Assembly (NCBI GenBank): GCA_002491065.1
Contig: DKVF01000051.1
Location: 1 to 64,000, forward strand
Direction of reading: 5' to 3'
Source of the DNA: Peptococcaceae bacterium UBA7185
GTDB taxonomy: Bacteria; Bacillota; Peptococcia; Peptococcales; Peptococcaceae
DNA length: 64,000 nucleotides
The position numbers and the translations under genes are program-made. A model generated the notes under the pieces. It worked only from the letters and a program-made list of their open reading frames with translations. It was not told the DNA's origin and searched no databases. Of this stretch, positions 6,383 through 18,286 are shown piece by piece; within the stretch, counting starts at the first letter, position 1, and each line of letters starts with the position of its first letter.

Positions 6383-8570
6383 GGGAAAAAACAATAGTAA
6401 AAAATTATTGCTACACAGCTTGCAGATGTACTGGTGGCTGGCAGTGATTTGTTCGGTGGTATACTGTTTTGCCGGACCTGTGTATACCTTACTGAAAATT
6501 GACAGCATTCGCCGTCCGTCCAATATTAATTATTTGTCATCGGCAACAGAGGAATCTTTGCTCTCGCAGCAGCTGGAGCGGATGTCTGACTGGATGAATG
6601 CAGAGGGCTTTATGATGTTGTATTTTTCTGTGGTAGTCCTGTCTGCAGTGATTGGCTGTGTGATGTTTTTCTACTTACAACAAAAGCGGCAGGTAAATTT
6701 CTATCACAGTCAGCCAGTCACACGTACACGATTGTTTATAAATCAATATGTTGTGGGCCTTTTGCTGAATCTGGTGCCTTTTATGATTATGTTGGTGCTG
6801 ATGCTGCTCTTGATAGCAGGTTATGGTTTGGGCACTTCACTGAATATGACTGCAATATTGGCCCATGGGGGCATGATGTTACTTTTTTCTCTTGCCAGCT
6901 ACAGCATTGCAGTGTTGAGCGGACAGTTGGCGGGAACTGCGCTGACGCAGATAGCGTTGAATGGTGTGCTGCATTTTTGTGTGCCACTGGCGGCGTGGCT
7001 GATGCAATTGTTATGCAATCTGTTTTTGGCCACCTATAGTGGTGCCTTTGACTTTGTACAGACTGCGTTGAAGTTTTCACCATTGTGTGCAGCAGTCCTA
7101 TATATTGATAATATTCCTTCTGCTGTACTGATGAATCGTACAACGATGAGCGTGCCGCCGATGAATATGGGTCTTGTTCTTACACAATTGGCACTGATTG
7201 TGTTGCTCACCGTATTGAGCTGGTTTTTGTATCAGAAGCGGGCCAGTGAAGCAGCAGGAAAGGCGCTGGTGTATCGTGTAAGCGAGCCGCTTTTGAAGGC
7301 GTATTTGATGTTTGTGATTTCTATTGCTGCCGGATTGGTGTTTATGGCAGTAGGCAGTAAGCTGTTTTTCTACTTTGCTGTTGTGGTCTTCGCCATCCTT
7401 ACCCATATGACCTGCGAGGTCATTATTCAGCATGATTTTAAGGCAATGGGCAAACGTCTACCGCAATGCGCTGTCATTGTAGTACTCATCTTAGCCATTG
7501 TCGGTGTGCTGCGTTATGATGTGTTGGGCTATGATATGTATTTGCCTAAACCAGAACAGGTGGAACGGGTGTCTTTGGTTGTAGATAGTAGTGAAAATAG
7601 CTCCTGGCTGGGGTATGATATCGACGGAGAAATCAGTTTTAGTCATGATGATGGGGTGAAACAGCAGGTGCATGCTTTGTTGGAGCCGATTGTTACAGAA
7701 AAAAATTATCGCGCCAGCAGTTTTAACGGCTCGATTGTAGTGGATGGCAGTGGAAATTATTCGAGTGTGAGAGTTTATTATGAGCTGAAAAATGGGAAAA
7801 AAGCAGCGCGCCAATATAGAGCGGTGCCGACCAATGCACTGGAAGAAAATTATCGGGAACTGTACAATTTGTCCGCTTATCGGGAAATGCTGTATCGAAA
7901 TGTATTGCAGACTTCACCGGAGACAGTAAAGGAAGTTTGGGTGAATGATGTGTTGGCAGAGGATGCAAAGGTATTGCTGCAGGCGTATCAGCAGGATTTG
8001 CGGGAGCGGAATTTTGAAGCTTTGACCAAAGGGGAGCTTGCCCGTATAGGTTGGTCCAGTGGTCAGAGAGATGGACGCTGGCAAAATAACGTTATCTATG
8101 AAAGTGATAAACGTACCGCTGCGCTGCTGACAGAAACGCAGCTGAAAGCGGAGCAACGCGGGATTGATTATTATGATTATGATGAGATTCTGATTTTCCG
8201 CTGTGAATCGACAGAAAGAAGAATGATAGATGAGATAGACCGTAAGCTGTTTTCCATAGAAACAACGGAAGATGCGGATACAATGATAGCAGAGACGCGG
8301 ACTGAGTCTGCAAGTGCCAAAGAAAGCGGAGAGCTCAGTGCGAAAGATTGTATCCAAAGATTAGAGGGCCTGGCACAGTTGGCCGGTCGTATTGAAGGGA
8401 CAGATGCAGTAGCAGCGTTCTGCAGACAGACAAATTTGCATAGCTCTGGTGGCGATTTTGTCCATTATGATGACAGCCATTTTGCCTTGCTGCACTATGT
8501 GGATGTATATAACGATGGATGGCAGATAAGGCGTTTATATGAAGATACGTTGCCTGCGCAGTATCAATAG
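6357..8570 (+). CDS. Large ABC-2 type permease with extracytoplasmic domain
   Basis: This 737-aa membrane partner of the preceding ATPase starts at the ATG at 6357 (GGAGGT, 7-9 bases upstream) rather than the earlier in-frame codon at 6297. The N-terminal half has about ten hydrophobic segments (near residues 25-45, 75-100, 120-150, 165-185, 195-240, 285-305 and 330-410). After the last segment comes a hydrophilic region of about 310 residues (from about 425), presumably outside the membrane. This layout is seen in YtrC/D-like fused permeases of gut Bacillota. The outer domain probably senses or binds a ligand, but I see no recognisable motif. A terminator follows. Confidence 0.85.
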   Translation: MISNNSSTKGKNNSKKLLLHSLQMYWWLAVICSVVYCFAGPVYTLLKIDSIRRPSNINYLSSATEESLLSQQLERMSDWMNAEGFMMLYFSVVVLSAVIGCVMFFYLQQKRQVNFYHSQPVTRTRLFINQYVVGLLLNLVPFMIMLVLMLLLIAGYGLGTSLNMTAILAHGGMMLLFSLASYSIAVLSGQLAGTALTQIALNGVLHFCVPLAAWLMQLLCNLFLATYSGAFDFVQTALKFSPLCAAVLYIDNIPSAVLMNRTTMSVPPMNMGLVLTQLALIVLLTVLSWFLYQKRASEAAGKALVYRVSEPLLKAYLMFVISIAAGLVFMAVGSKLFFYFAVVVFAILTHMTCEVIIQHDFKAMGKRLPQCAVIVVLILAIVGVLRYDVLGYDMYLPKPEQVERVSLVVDSSENSSWLGYDIDGEISFSHDDGVKQQVHALLEPIVTEKNYRASSFNGSIVVDGSGNYSSVRVYYELKNGKKAARQYRAVPTNALEENYRELYNLSAYREMLYRNVLQTSPETVKEVWVNDVLAEDAKVLLQAYQQDLRERNFEALTKGELARIGWSSGQRDGRWQNNVIYESDKRTAALLTETQLKAEQRGIDYYDYDEILIFRCESTERRMIDEIDRKLFSIETTEDADTMIAETRTESASAKESGELSAKDCIQRLEGLAQLAGRIEGTDAVAAFCRQTNLHSSGGDFVHYDDSHFALLHYVDVYNDGWQIRRLYEDTLPAQYQ

Positions 8571-8630
8571 ATGACAACGAGAAGGTCAGGCCGGCTCTAA
8601 CCAGAAAATCATATCGTTCATAATATAAAG

Positions 8631-8676
8631 AAAAAACGGTTTCTGTGGGGATTTCATCTACAGAGGCCGTTTTTGT
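8631..8676 (+). terminator. Terminator of the GntR-ABC operon
   Basis: A 14-bp stem (8633-8646 with 8660/8661-8674, two G-T pairs) with T-rich right arm and tail. Confidence 0.85.
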
Positions 8677-8747
8677 TTGGGCGCAGAAAAGGAGAAATGT
8701 GAAATATAATGTATTGGTAAAATTAGATGATTTTTGAGAATTTGAGG

Positions 8748-8776
8748 TTGCCAAGGACGAAAAAAGTGTATACTAT
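8748..8776 (+). promoter_or_regulatory. Promoter of the HD-domain gene
   Basis: TTGCCA (8748-8753) is followed by overlapping -10 candidates TATACT (8769-8774, spacer 15) and TACTAT (8771-8776, spacer 17). Confidence 0.5.
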
Positions 8777-8856
8777 AGAGATACTACGATAAAGAAACGA
8801 AGCCGAAGCGCGCATGCTATCTTACCATGAAGCTGCGCCGGAAAGGAAGCGGAACA

Positions 8857-9516
8857 ATGAGAGTGACCTTTGAGGATGTATATAGATTGCCTGCGGTACG
8901 GACTTATATTGAGCGGGCCGATGATTCGCTGCGGGCCATAGGGTATACGGAGCACAGCTTTGCTCATGTGAATAAGGTGGCAAACCTGGCGCATGAAATT
9001 TTGCTGAAGCTGGGCTATTCGGAGCGGGAAGCGGAGTTGGCCCGTATTGCAGGATATCTGCACGATATCGGCAATATGATCAATCGGCAGGACCATGCGC
9101 AAAGCGGCGCGATTTTGGCGTTCCGCATTCTGGATAATCTTCAGGCAGATCCTGAGGATATTGCGACAATCATCACCGCCATCGGCAATCATGATGAGGG
9201 CTCGGCCTTTCCAGTAAATCCTGTAGCGGCGGCTTTAATTCTGGCTGATAAGGCGGATGTGCGTTCTAGCAGAGTGCGCAATCAGGATTTTGCGACCTTT
9301 GATATTCATGACCGTGTGAACTACTCGGTGAAAAAATCGGAATTGTGCATTGAAAAGGATAGCCATATTGAATTGCGTTTGCAGATTGATACAGAGATTT
9401 GCGCAGTGATGGATTATTTTGAGATTTTTATGGAACGAATGAATCTGTGTCGCAAGGCGGCGGAAAAATTAAATTTACGTTTCCGTCTGACGATTAATCA
9501 GCAGCAAATTCTGTAA
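8857..9516 (+). CDS. HD-domain phosphohydrolase
   Basis: This 219-aa protein has an HD superfamily domain: an early SFAHV histidine, the central HDIGN motif (about residue 69), a later 'GNHDEG', and an aspartate in ADKADVRSSRV. These can bind one or two metals for phosphohydrolysis. The C-terminal 70 residues (from about 155) look like a small beta-rich domain. The frame opens at 8827, but an AAAGGAAG site points to the ATG at 8857. Substrate unknown; relatives act on nucleotides or RNA 2',3'-phosphates. It is a single gene between two terminators, immediately before the heat-shock operon. Confidence 0.82.
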   Translation: MRVTFEDVYRLPAVRTYIERADDSLRAIGYTEHSFAHVNKVANLAHEILLKLGYSEREAELARIAGYLHDIGNMINRQDHAQSGAILAFRILDNLQADPEDIATIITAIGNHDEGSAFPVNPVAAALILADKADVRSSRVRNQDFATFDIHDRVNYSVKKSELCIEKDSHIELRLQIDTEICAVMDYFEIFMERMNLCRKAAEKLNLRFRLTINQQQIL

Positions 9517-9548
9517 TCTAGGTGCGTATAGAATTTTAATTCAGAAAA

Positions 9549-9600
9549 AAATGTGAAGACGCTGCAGGACTGTATCTTGCAGCGTCTTCACATTTTCTTA
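9549..9600 (+). terminator. Strong terminator before the heat-shock operon
   Basis: A near-perfect 17-bp stem (9550-9566 with 9578-9594) with T-rich tail insulates hrcA from the upstream gene. Confidence 0.9.
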
Positions 9601-9633
9601 ATAGTATTATCAAAATTTTTTTGAAAAAATGCA

Positions 9634-9662
9634 TTGACTTTGTAAGGAAATCGTACTATATT
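9634..9662 (+). promoter_or_regulatory. Sigma-A promoter of the hrcA-dnaJ operon
   Basis: TTGACT (9634-9639) and TATATT (9657-9662) are spaced by 17 bases. The CIRCE operator begins 6 bases after the -10, so bound HrcA would cover the transcription start. Confidence 0.85.
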
Positions 9663-9667
9663 TATAT

Positions 9668-9698
9668 TGTTAGCACTCGACCTGAAAGAGTGCTAACA
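9668..9698 (+). promoter_or_regulatory. CIRCE operator (HrcA binding site)
   Basis: The sequence is a perfect match to the consensus TTAGCACTC-N9-GAGTGCTAA (9670-9678 and 9688-9696), extended by two further pairs to 11-bp arms. It is the only CIRCE element seen in the window and places the whole five-gene operon, including the unusual chaperonin, under HrcA control. Confidence 0.97.
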
Positions 9699-9725
9699 AG
9701 TTAAAAGATAAACGAGGTGGAGTAC

Positions 9726-10757
9726 ATGGAAATGGATAGCCGGAAGCAAAAGATTTTGGAAGCTGTCGTGCTGGACTATATCGAAACGGCTGAGCCGGTA
9801 GGATCCAGAACCATCTCCAAAAAATACAATCTGGGTGTCAGCTCGGCCACCATTCGCAATGAAATGGCAGATCTAGAGGAAATGGGACTGATTGAACAGC
9901 CACATACCTCAGCAGGACGGATTCCTTCCGATGCAGGTTACCGTTATTATGTGGATTACTTGATGGCGCAGAGTGACATTCAAGAGGAAGCAAAACAGCT
10001 GATCAGCAAAGCTATCCATGAAAAACAGCAGCAGGTGGGTGATGTACTGCGGGACAGTATGAAAATGCTGGCAGATATCACCAACTGCACCACGGTCATG
10101 ATGCTGGACAACAACAAAAGTTCTGCATTACAGCTATTGCAGCTGTTATTGGTGGAGCCGGGTAAGGCGTTGATGGTTATTATTACGGATGGTGACAAAA
10201 TTGAAAATCGCTTCCTGGAGATTCCCAAGACCATGACCAAAGAGGATTTGGAATTGGTATCGATGATGATGAATCAGAATCTACGAGGATTAAAAGTTGG
10301 CGATTGGCAGCACAATATTTTGGAAAATATCTTTCAAAATCTCACCAGACAACGTCAGGTTGTGGACTGTGCGTTGGAAATGCTTTCTTCCATTTTGAAT
10401 CTGGAAGGCCGTGACAAAAAAATATATTTGGATGGCGGCTTGAATATGCTGTCTCAGCCGGAATTTAAGGATGTAAATAAGGTGAAGAATCTGCTGCAGT
10501 CGTTAGAACAGCAGGAAGTGCTGACGCAACTGATGGAGGCCGATAATGAAAGTGGTATTACTGTGAAAATCGGAGCAGAGACTGGTTTGGATGAAGTAAA
10601 GGATTGCAGTGTCATCGTTGCCAATTATAAAGTAAATGGAGAAACTGTTGGGAAGGTCGGGTTGATTGGGCCCACAAGAATGGATTACGCGACAGCGGTA
10701 TCTATGCTCAACGCAATGACGCAAACGCTGGAAGAAGCCTATAAAGAAGAAAAATAG
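9726..10757 (+). CDS. hrcA: Heat-inducible transcription repressor HrcA
   Basis: This 343-aa repressor binds CIRCE and shuts off class I heat-shock genes; it normally needs a chaperonin to stay active. The N-terminal winged helix (residues 1-80) shows the hallmarks [20 protein letters not shown] and [11 protein letters not shown]. The ligand-binding/dimer domain follows, ending in GPTRMDY and the final [10 protein letters not shown] helix. A GTG at 9717 is also in frame, but the ATG at 9726, 6 bases after GAGGTG, is the better start. First gene of the operon, directly after its own operator, so autoregulation is expected. Confidence 0.97.
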   Translation: MEMDSRKQKILEAVVLDYIETAEPVGSRTISKKYNLGVSSATIRNEMADLEEMGLIEQPHTSAGRIPSDAGYRYYVDYLMAQSDIQEEAKQLISKAIHEKQQQVGDVLRDSMKMLADITNCTTVMMLDNNKSSALQLLQLLLVEPGKALMVIITDGDKIENRFLEIPKTMTKEDLELVSMMMNQNLRGLKVGDWQHNILENIFQNLTRQRQVVDCALEMLSSILNLEGRDKKIYLDGGLNMLSQPEFKDVNKVKNLLQSLEQQEVLTQLMEADNESGITVKIGAETGLDEVKDCSVIVANYKVNGETVGKVGLIGPTRMDYATAVSMLNAMTQTLEEAYKEEK

Positions 10758-10769
10758 AGAGGGATTTTT

Positions 10770-12293
10770 ATGAGCGAACAGCGGGAGCAAAAATTTGATT
10801 TATTAGAGAATAATGCCAATGCGGTGCGGGCGGTGATGGCTGCGGTGGAAAGTACCATCGGGCCCAAAGGATTGGATACCATGCTGGTAGACCAGTTCGG
10901 CAACGTGGTGATTACCAATGATGGCGTAACAATTTTAAATATGATGGAAGTCAGTCATCCGGTAGCACGTATGTTGATTCATGCAATCAACGCACAGCAG
11001 GAGGAAGTGGGTGACGGGACCACTACAGCGGCGCTGATGGCCGGTGAAATGGTTACCCATGGATTGGAGCAGGTAAACAAGGGCGTACCGGTGGCGCAGG
11101 TACTTGCAGGATTGCGCTACGGTGTGAAAGAGGCTTGCCGTCTGATGGAGCAGGAAGCGGTGCTGGTGGGTAGTATGGACACTGGCCAGTTATATAATGT
11201 TGCTTACGTAGCAGGCAGAGAGGATGAGGCTATTGCCCAATTGATTATGGAGGGCGCACGACTAATCGGCGAGGAAAAACTCTTAGACACGAATTTCCGT
11301 TTTTCCCAGCGTGTACGAGCGGTGGAAGGTGCAGAAAGTGAAGTGTTGAATGGTGTGCTGATTGGAAAAGAACGGCTGAGCCGCCAAATGCCTTTAGAGC
11401 TGGAAGGAAATATTTCTGTGATGGTTTTAGACGATGCGCTAGAGCCGGAGGAAGTAGGGAATATAGCGCTGGCTACAGAGAGTGGATTTCAGCAGCATCT
11501 GGTGATGAAGGAAGAATTCAAAGATAACATAAAAAAATTAGTGCACTCTGGTGTGCAGGCGATCTTTGTGGACCGCGGTGTAGATGATCTTGCGGCAGAG
11601 CTATTAGAGGAAGCAGGAATCCTGGTTGTGGCCAGGGTGCCCCACAGAGAACTGACAGATTTGGCAGAGCACTGCGGCGCAAAGCTATTGAAACGCACAG
11701 CGTTGCGCAAACCCCTTGAAGAACTGCAGAAACAGTTCGGGACGGCAACGCATATAATAGGAAATGAGAAATTGTCCCAGGTAAAGGTGCTGGGTGGTAA
11801 CGGAAAGAAGATGGCGACCATTTTGGTAGGTGCGACGACCGGAGAAGTGGTTGGTGAGAAAGAACGCATTGCCAAAGATGCAGCAGCCAGCGTGCAGAGT
11901 GCTTTGCAAAAAGGACTGGTGGCTGGCGGCGGCGCTGCGGAGCTGGCAGTGGCCAGACAGCTGGAGCAAAATAAAAATGCATTGTCTGGTATGGCTGTTT
12001 TCGGTGCCGATTGCGTCATAGCCGCGTTGAAAAAGCCTTTCATGCAAATGATTGCCAACGCTGGATTTAACCCATTGGAAAAACACGGCGATGTCAATAG
12101 AGCGCAAGAACTACAGCAGAATCATCATTTGAGTATCAACTGTGATACTGGTCGGGTAGAGGATTTGTATATATCGGGCATCGTTGATCCCTTGTATGTG
12201 AAGCTGCACGGCCTGAAAACTGCCGGGGAAGTGGCAGAGGCCATTTTACGGATAAATATTATTGTGAAGAAAAAAGAATATCAACCAACATAA
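10770..12293 (+). CDS. Archaeal-like (group III) chaperonin
   Basis: This 507-aa Hsp60-superfamily protein reads like a thermosome/CCT subunit, not GroEL. It has [14 protein letters not shown] (28-41), [10 protein letters not shown] (47-56), [10 protein letters not shown] (78-87), [12 protein letters not shown] (382-393) and an IVDPLYVK segment (471-478) followed by ILRI. The likely ATPase aspartates D51, D82 and D370 are all present. The apical region (about 210-340) keeps a stretch aligned with the thermosome helical protrusion that forms a built-in lid, so a GroES partner would not be needed. It lacks the GGM-rich tail of GroEL and ends KKKEYQPT. Such bacterial proteins, described in Carboxydothermus hydrogenoformans, are called group III and are known from dnaK operons. 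It starts 12 bases after hrcA, behind GAGAGGG. Confidence 0.9.
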   Translation: MSEQREQKFDLLENNANAVRAVMAAVESTIGPKGLDTMLVDQFGNVVITNDGVTILNMMEVSHPVARMLIHAINAQQEEVGDGTTTAALMAGEMVTHGLEQVNKGVPVAQVLAGLRYGVKEACRLMEQEAVLVGSMDTGQLYNVAYVAGREDEAIAQLIMEGARLIGEEKLLDTNFRFSQRVRAVEGAESEVLNGVLIGKERLSRQMPLELEGNISVMVLDDALEPEEVGNIALATESGFQQHLVMKEEFKDNIKKLVHSGVQAIFVDRGVDDLAAELLEEAGILVVARVPHRELTDLAEHCGAKLLKRTALRKPLEELQKQFGTATHIIGNEKLSQVKVLGGNGKKMATILVGATTGEVVGEKERIAKDAAASVQSALQKGLVAGGGAAELAVARQLEQNKNALSGMAVFGADCVIAALKKPFMQMIANAGFNPLEKHGDVNRAQELQQNHHLSINCDTGRVEDLYISGIVDPLYVKLHGLKTAGEVAEAILRINIIVKKKEYQPT

Positions 12294-12332
12294 TGGGGAT
12301 ATCATAGTAAATAAAGGAGTGTGACAGAGCGC

Positions 12333-12875
12333 ATGACAGAACAGGAAACGAAAGATCTGGAAGAGGAAGTGAATACAGAAGCGCAGGAAGATATAACGGA
12401 GCAAGAGGAAACAGAGGAAACCATTGTAAAAGATCCAGAGCAATTGGCCACTGAGTTGGCTGATTTGAATCAGAGATTTTTGCGGGTTGCGGCGGATTTT
12501 GAAAACTATAAACGTCGTACAGCTCTGGAAAAAGATGACTTGCTCAAGTACAGCAACGCAAAATTGATGGGAGAGCTGTTGCCAGTGCTGGATACGTTCC
12601 AGCTGGCATTGAAGAGCCCAGGTGAAAGCGCTGAAACGCAAAATGTAATCAAAGGCGTGGAAATGATTTACCGTCAGATGATGCAGGTGTTGGAGCAGGC
12701 CGGCATGAGCAAGATTGAAGCAGTGGGGCAGCATTTCGACCCGAATCTACATGAAGCCATTATGCAGGTAGAGGATGATACCGTGCCGGAAGAAACGGTT
12801 GTAGAAGAATTGCGAGCCGGGTATATGCTGAGAGAACGGGTGATTCGCCCGTCTATGGTAAAAGTATCAAAATAG
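12333..12875 (+). CDS. grpE: GrpE, nucleotide exchange factor of DnaK
   Basis: This 180-aa co-chaperone releases ADP from DnaK. The acidic N-terminus (EEE/TEE-rich, residues 1-40) leads into a long coiled coil. The conserved RVAADFENYKRR and LLPVLDTFQLAL segments follow, then the beta domain with GQHFDPNLHEA and GYMLRERVIRPSMVKV. The ATG at 12333 is chosen over an in-frame GTG at 12321, which lies only 2 bases from the AAAGGAG site. It lies about 40 bases after the chaperonin gene in the same operon. Confidence 0.96.
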   Translation: MTEQETKDLEEEVNTEAQEDITEQEETEETIVKDPEQLATELADLNQRFLRVAADFENYKRRTALEKDDLLKYSNAKLMGELLPVLDTFQLALKSPGESAETQNVIKGVEMIYRQMMQVLEQAGMSKIEAVGQHFDPNLHEAIMQVEDDTVPEETVVEELRAGYMLRERVIRPSMVKVSK

Positions 12876-12938
12876 GAGCGCAGCAGAAAAATGCGCTGTC
12901 TAGTAAATGAATTGTTGTATAAATTTTAGGAGGAATAA

Positions 12939-14768
<1,830 letters not shown>

Positions 14769-14802
14769 ACACGACATCATATAAAGCTCGTATCACTGCC
14801 GG

Positions 14803-14861
14803 AAAAAGCGCAATGAAACGGCCTGTACTTGTAAAGGAGGGCTGTTTCAAAGGCGCTTTTC
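14803..14861 (+). other. Hairpin between dnaK and dnaJ
   Basis: AAAAAGCGC (14803-14811) pairs with GCGCTTTT (14853-14860). Inside it GAAACGGCC pairs with GGCTGTTTC, with a small internal loop between the two helices. There is no clean T-run after it, so it is more likely an RNA processing or stability site, or a partial terminator that lowers dnaJ relative to dnaK, than a full terminator. Confidence 0.55.
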
Positions 14862-14888
14862 TGTGCAAAGGGAAAGAGGAGGACCAGA

Positions 14889-16112
14889 GTGGCAAAGCGC
14901 GATTATTATGAGGTGCTGGGTGTGGAAAAAACAGCCAGCGATGATGAACTAAAAAAAGCCTACCGAAAACTGGCCAGAAAATATCATCCTGATGTAAACC
15001 CCGGAGATAAAGAAGCAGAAGAAAAATTTAAAGAAATCAATGAAGCTTATGAAACCTTGTCCGACGCCGGAAAACGGGAACAGTATGACCGTTTCGGTCC
15101 CGATGGTCCAGCCGGTGGATTTGGTGGAGCCGGCGGATTTGGTGGTTTTGGCGGCGGTCAGGATTTCGGTGGCATGAACGATATTTTCGATATGTTTTTC
15201 GGCGGAGGGTTCGGCGGAGGCCAACAGCAAAGAGGGCCGCGCAAAGGCGCCGATTTACGATATGATTTAACCATCGATTTCGAAGAGGCTGTGTTTGGTA
15301 CAGAAAAGACCATTACGCTGCCTAAATGGGAAAGCTGCAGTACCTGTCATGGCAGCGGAGCAAAGCCGGGCACCAGTCCCACTACGTGCAGCCGCTGCAA
15401 TGGGACTGGTCAGGTTTATACCATGCAGAAAACGCCTTTTGGGCAAATTCAGACGGCAAAAGTTTGTCCTGAATGCGGCGGGAAAGGGACTGTGATTAAA
15501 GATCCCTGCCCAGAATGTAATGGTAAAGGGAAAAAACGTATTAATAAGAAAATTGAAATTAAAGTGCCGGCCGGCGTTGATGTCGGCTCCCGTCTACGCA
15601 TGAGCGGTGAAGGGGAAGCAGGCGAGCAGGGCGGTCCTAACGGTGACCTGTATATCTATATCAATGTGCGCAGCCATCCGATTTTTGTCCGCAATGAAGA
15701 TGATATTTATATGGAACAGGAAATCAACATTGCGCAGGCTGCGTTAGGCGCTGATATTCAAGTACAGACATTAGAAGGAAATGTCACGCTGACCATTCCT
15801 GCCGGTGTGCAAAGCGGCGCTAAATTCCGCATGAAAGGCAAAGGCGTGAAAAATATTAAGGGGTACGGCAAAGGCGACCAATATGTAACGATAAAAGTCG
15901 TGACGCCGAAAAACCTCACAACAGAGCAGCGTGATTTGCTGCAGAAGCTCAATGCAACCTTTAAGACAGCGGAACCGGAAACCGACAGCGCCAACAAGAT
16001 CCATATAGACGAAAGTAAAAAAAAAGAGGAAAAAAGCGAAGACGCTAAAAAGAACAAAGGATTCTTCGGAAAAATGAAAGAAGCGGTAGAGGATTTATTC
16101 GAAGAAGAATAA
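14889..16112 (+). CDS. dnaJ: Chaperone DnaJ (Hsp40)
   Basis: This 407-aa co-chaperone stimulates DnaK ATPase and delivers substrates. The J domain (1-70) carries the HPD motif (YHPDVNP). A Gly/Phe-rich linker (about 75-125) is followed by four CxxCxGxG zinc repeats ([32 protein letters not shown]) and the two C-terminal beta domains. The last 45 residues form a Lys/Glu-rich tail ending [17 protein letters not shown], common in Bacillota. The start is GTG, behind AGAGGAGG. Last gene of the operon; a terminator follows 4 bases later. Confidence 0.98.
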   Translation: MAKRDYYEVLGVEKTASDDELKKAYRKLARKYHPDVNPGDKEAEEKFKEINEAYETLSDAGKREQYDRFGPDGPAGGFGGAGGFGGFGGGQDFGGMNDIFDMFFGGGFGGGQQQRGPRKGADLRYDLTIDFEEAVFGTEKTITLPKWESCSTCHGSGAKPGTSPTTCSRCNGTGQVYTMQKTPFGQIQTAKVCPECGGKGTVIKDPCPECNGKGKKRINKKIEIKVPAGVDVGSRLRMSGEGEAGEQGGPNGDLYIYINVRSHPIFVRNEDDIYMEQEINIAQAALGADIQVQTLEGNVTLTIPAGVQSGAKFRMKGKGVKNIKGYGKGDQYVTIKVVTPKNLTTEQRDLLQKLNATFKTAEPETDSANKIHIDESKKKEEKSEDAKKNKGFFGKMKEAVEDLFEEE

Positions 16113-16115
16113 GAG

Positions 16116-16159
16116 AATCCTGCCTATAGAGATGATGATCTCCACGGGCAGGATTTTTT
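16116..16159 (+). terminator. Terminator of the heat-shock operon
   Basis: A 9-bp stem AATCCTGCC (16116-16124) with GGCAGGATT (16147-16155), a small nested GAGAT/ATCTC hairpin in the loop, and a T-run. The following 370 bases to 16527 hold no convincing gene; a TATAAT at 16403-16408 without a good -35 could belong to the next gene. Confidence 0.85.
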
Positions 16160-16527
16160 GTGCACTTTTAAGCCGTTTATTTTCCTGTAAATAAATGATT
16201 TCCTGTACGTTCATTCTGTATTTTCTATAACAATTTATTGAGATACGCAGTAAAAGAATCTCCAGTTTTCCAATCTTTGAAATTCATAATCGTTTTTCAG
16301 GATTCAAAATACGCTTGCCACTGGATTCAGCGGTTCATCCAGTATAAAATTCCTTTGCCGAAAGGTAACGTCCGGTCTTGTTTGCCAGTATGGTTAGTAT
16401 CATATAATTCGATAAAATTTTACATGAATTTTACAAAAATCCGTCGGCCCATTTTACCTTCTGCTTTTATAATCAGTGTTGTAATACAAAATCAGCATAA
16501 AATTCGGGAAAATGTGGAGGGTGAAAG

Positions 16528-18216
16528 ATGGACAACGAGATTTTGAAAACGGTATTTGGACTGCTGGGCGGACTGGCGGTTTTTCTGTTCGGGATGAACA
16601 TGATGAGCGAGGGTCTGCAGAAGGTAGCTGGCGAAAAGATGCGTTACGTTTTGAGCTTGTTGACGAAAAATGCGGTGATGGGTGTACTGGCTGGGGCCAT
16701 TACCACGGCGGTACTGCAGAGCAGCAGCGCTACTACAGTTATGGCCATCGGCTTTGTGAGCGCTGGATTGCTGAAACTGCCGCAGGCGATTTCCATTATT
16801 TTTGGGGCTAATATTGGGACAACAATGACAGCCCAATTGATTGCTTTTAAAATCAGCGATTATATCTGGCCGATCATCTTTATTGGGTTTCTGATTTACT
16901 TCTTTGCCAAAAAGGAAAATATAAAATATATCGGGGAGACTGTTTTTGCTTTTGGTCTGTTGTTTTTAGGCATCAACACCATGGGCAGTGTTATGAAACC
17001 GCTGGCTTCCAGCCCGATATTTGTCAGTCTGATCGAGCAGGTGGCGGATATGCCTGTGTTAGGAGTGTTGGTTGGTACTCTGATGACCGTTGTTGTGCAG
17101 AGCAGCAGCGCTACCATTGCGGTGCTGCAGAATTTTGCCGCTCAGGCCGGACCGGACGGCGTCAGCAGTATGCTGGGGCTGCAGGGCGCCATTCCCATTT
17201 TGTTTGGCGATAATATTGGTACCACCATTACAGCGCTGCTGGCCTGCATTGGACAATCTAAAAATGCCAAACGGACTGCTATCTCTCACAGTATCTTTAA
17301 TATTACCGGGACACTGGTGTTTATCTGGTTTATTCCTCAGTTTGCTTGGGTGGTACAGGCCATTTCGCCTACTGGGACGGAGGTAGATGTGATCTCTCGG
17401 CAGATCGCCAATGCCCATACCTTGTTCAACGTAACCAATACACTGATCTGGATCCCGTTGCTGCCACTGATGGTGAAGATTGTGACCACCATCATTCCAG
17501 GAGAAGATGAACGGGAACAGAAACAGGGCGAGTTGCAGTTTATCGATGAACGTCTGTTGGATCAACCCGAGTTTGCAATACATCTGGTGTTGCAGGAAAT
17601 CAGTCGGGTTAATGAAATGGTGTCGGGCATTCTGGTACAGACCAGAAAAAGCGTGTTGCACAATGATAGCGCGGCAGCCGAATCGGTGCTGACGGCGGAA
17701 GGTGAAGTGGATATTCTGCAGGATAAGATCATCCGCTATATGTCTACTATGTTTACAACTGGTTATCTGAATGAAGCACAGAGCGTTCGTCTGGCGGGCA
17801 TCATGGAAGTATCCAGCAACGTAGAGCGAATCAGCGACAGTTGTGCCAGCATTGTCCACAAGATGAAACAAGGGATGGAAAGAAACGGGACCTTTTCAGA
17901 ATCAGCCTTGGAAGAGATGGGCAGTTCTTTTACGCTGGTAGAGCAGATGGCGTCCTTGGTGACGGAAGTGCTGAAAAACAGTGACTGCAATGCGGCTACT
18001 AAGGTAGTGGAACTGGAGAGTAACATCAATCAGCTGGAGCATCGACTGCGCAAAAAACATCTGAACCGTTTGAATGAAGGCACTTGCACGCCGGAAATGA
18101 CAGTAACTTACACAGAAATTTTGCACAATCTGGAACGCATCGGGGATTATTGTACCCATATTGCTGTGTTTGTGCTGGAAAATCAGAAAGGAATTTCAAA
18201 AGAAGAAATGAAATAA
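16528..18216 (+). CDS. Na+/phosphate cotransporter with PhoU-like domain
   Basis: This 562-aa inner-membrane protein of the NptA/PNaS family imports phosphate with sodium. Two inverted repeats carry the signature QSSSAT (about residues 68-73 and again 190-195), each followed by a GxNIGTT/GDNIGTT motif. About eight to nine membrane spans fill residues 1-325. Residues 345-555 form a helical PhoU-like domain (ERISDSC, LERIGDYCTHIA) that probably senses or regulates transport. The ribosome site is GGAGGG. The next two genes make and break polyphosphate, which strengthens the phosphate assignment. Confidence 0.93.
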   Translation: MDNEILKTVFGLLGGLAVFLFGMNMMSEGLQKVAGEKMRYVLSLLTKNAVMGVLAGAITTAVLQSSSATTVMAIGFVSAGLLKLPQAISIIFGANIGTTMTAQLIAFKISDYIWPIIFIGFLIYFFAKKENIKYIGETVFAFGLLFLGINTMGSVMKPLASSPIFVSLIEQVADMPVLGVLVGTLMTVVVQSSSATIAVLQNFAAQAGPDGVSSMLGLQGAIPILFGDNIGTTITALLACIGQSKNAKRTAISHSIFNITGTLVFIWFIPQFAWVVQAISPTGTEVDVISRQIANAHTLFNVTNTLIWIPLLPLMVKIVTTIIPGEDEREQKQGELQFIDERLLDQPEFAIHLVLQEISRVNEMVSGILVQTRKSVLHNDSAAAESVLTAEGEVDILQDKIIRYMSTMFTTGYLNEAQSVRLAGIMEVSSNVERISDSCASIVHKMKQGMERNGTFSESALEEMGSSFTLVEQMASLVTEVLKNSDCNAATKVVELESNINQLEHRLRKKHLNRLNEGTCTPEMTVTYTEILHNLERIGDYCTHIAVFVLENQKGISKEEMK

Positions 18217-18286
18217 ACACAAGAGTTGTATCGGAGAATTTCTATGGGAATACCAGGAGAACGATGTTAAAAAGGGGGGCCGAGGA

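Noticed and set aside
10770..12293. Calling the chaperonin gene groEL
   Set aside because: Motifs match thermosome/CCT proteins, the GGM tail is absent and no groES lies beside it.
16238..16546. Plus-strand frame of 102 codons before the Na/Pi transporter
   Set aside because: No ribosome site, odd composition, and it overlaps the well-supported start of the transporter gene.
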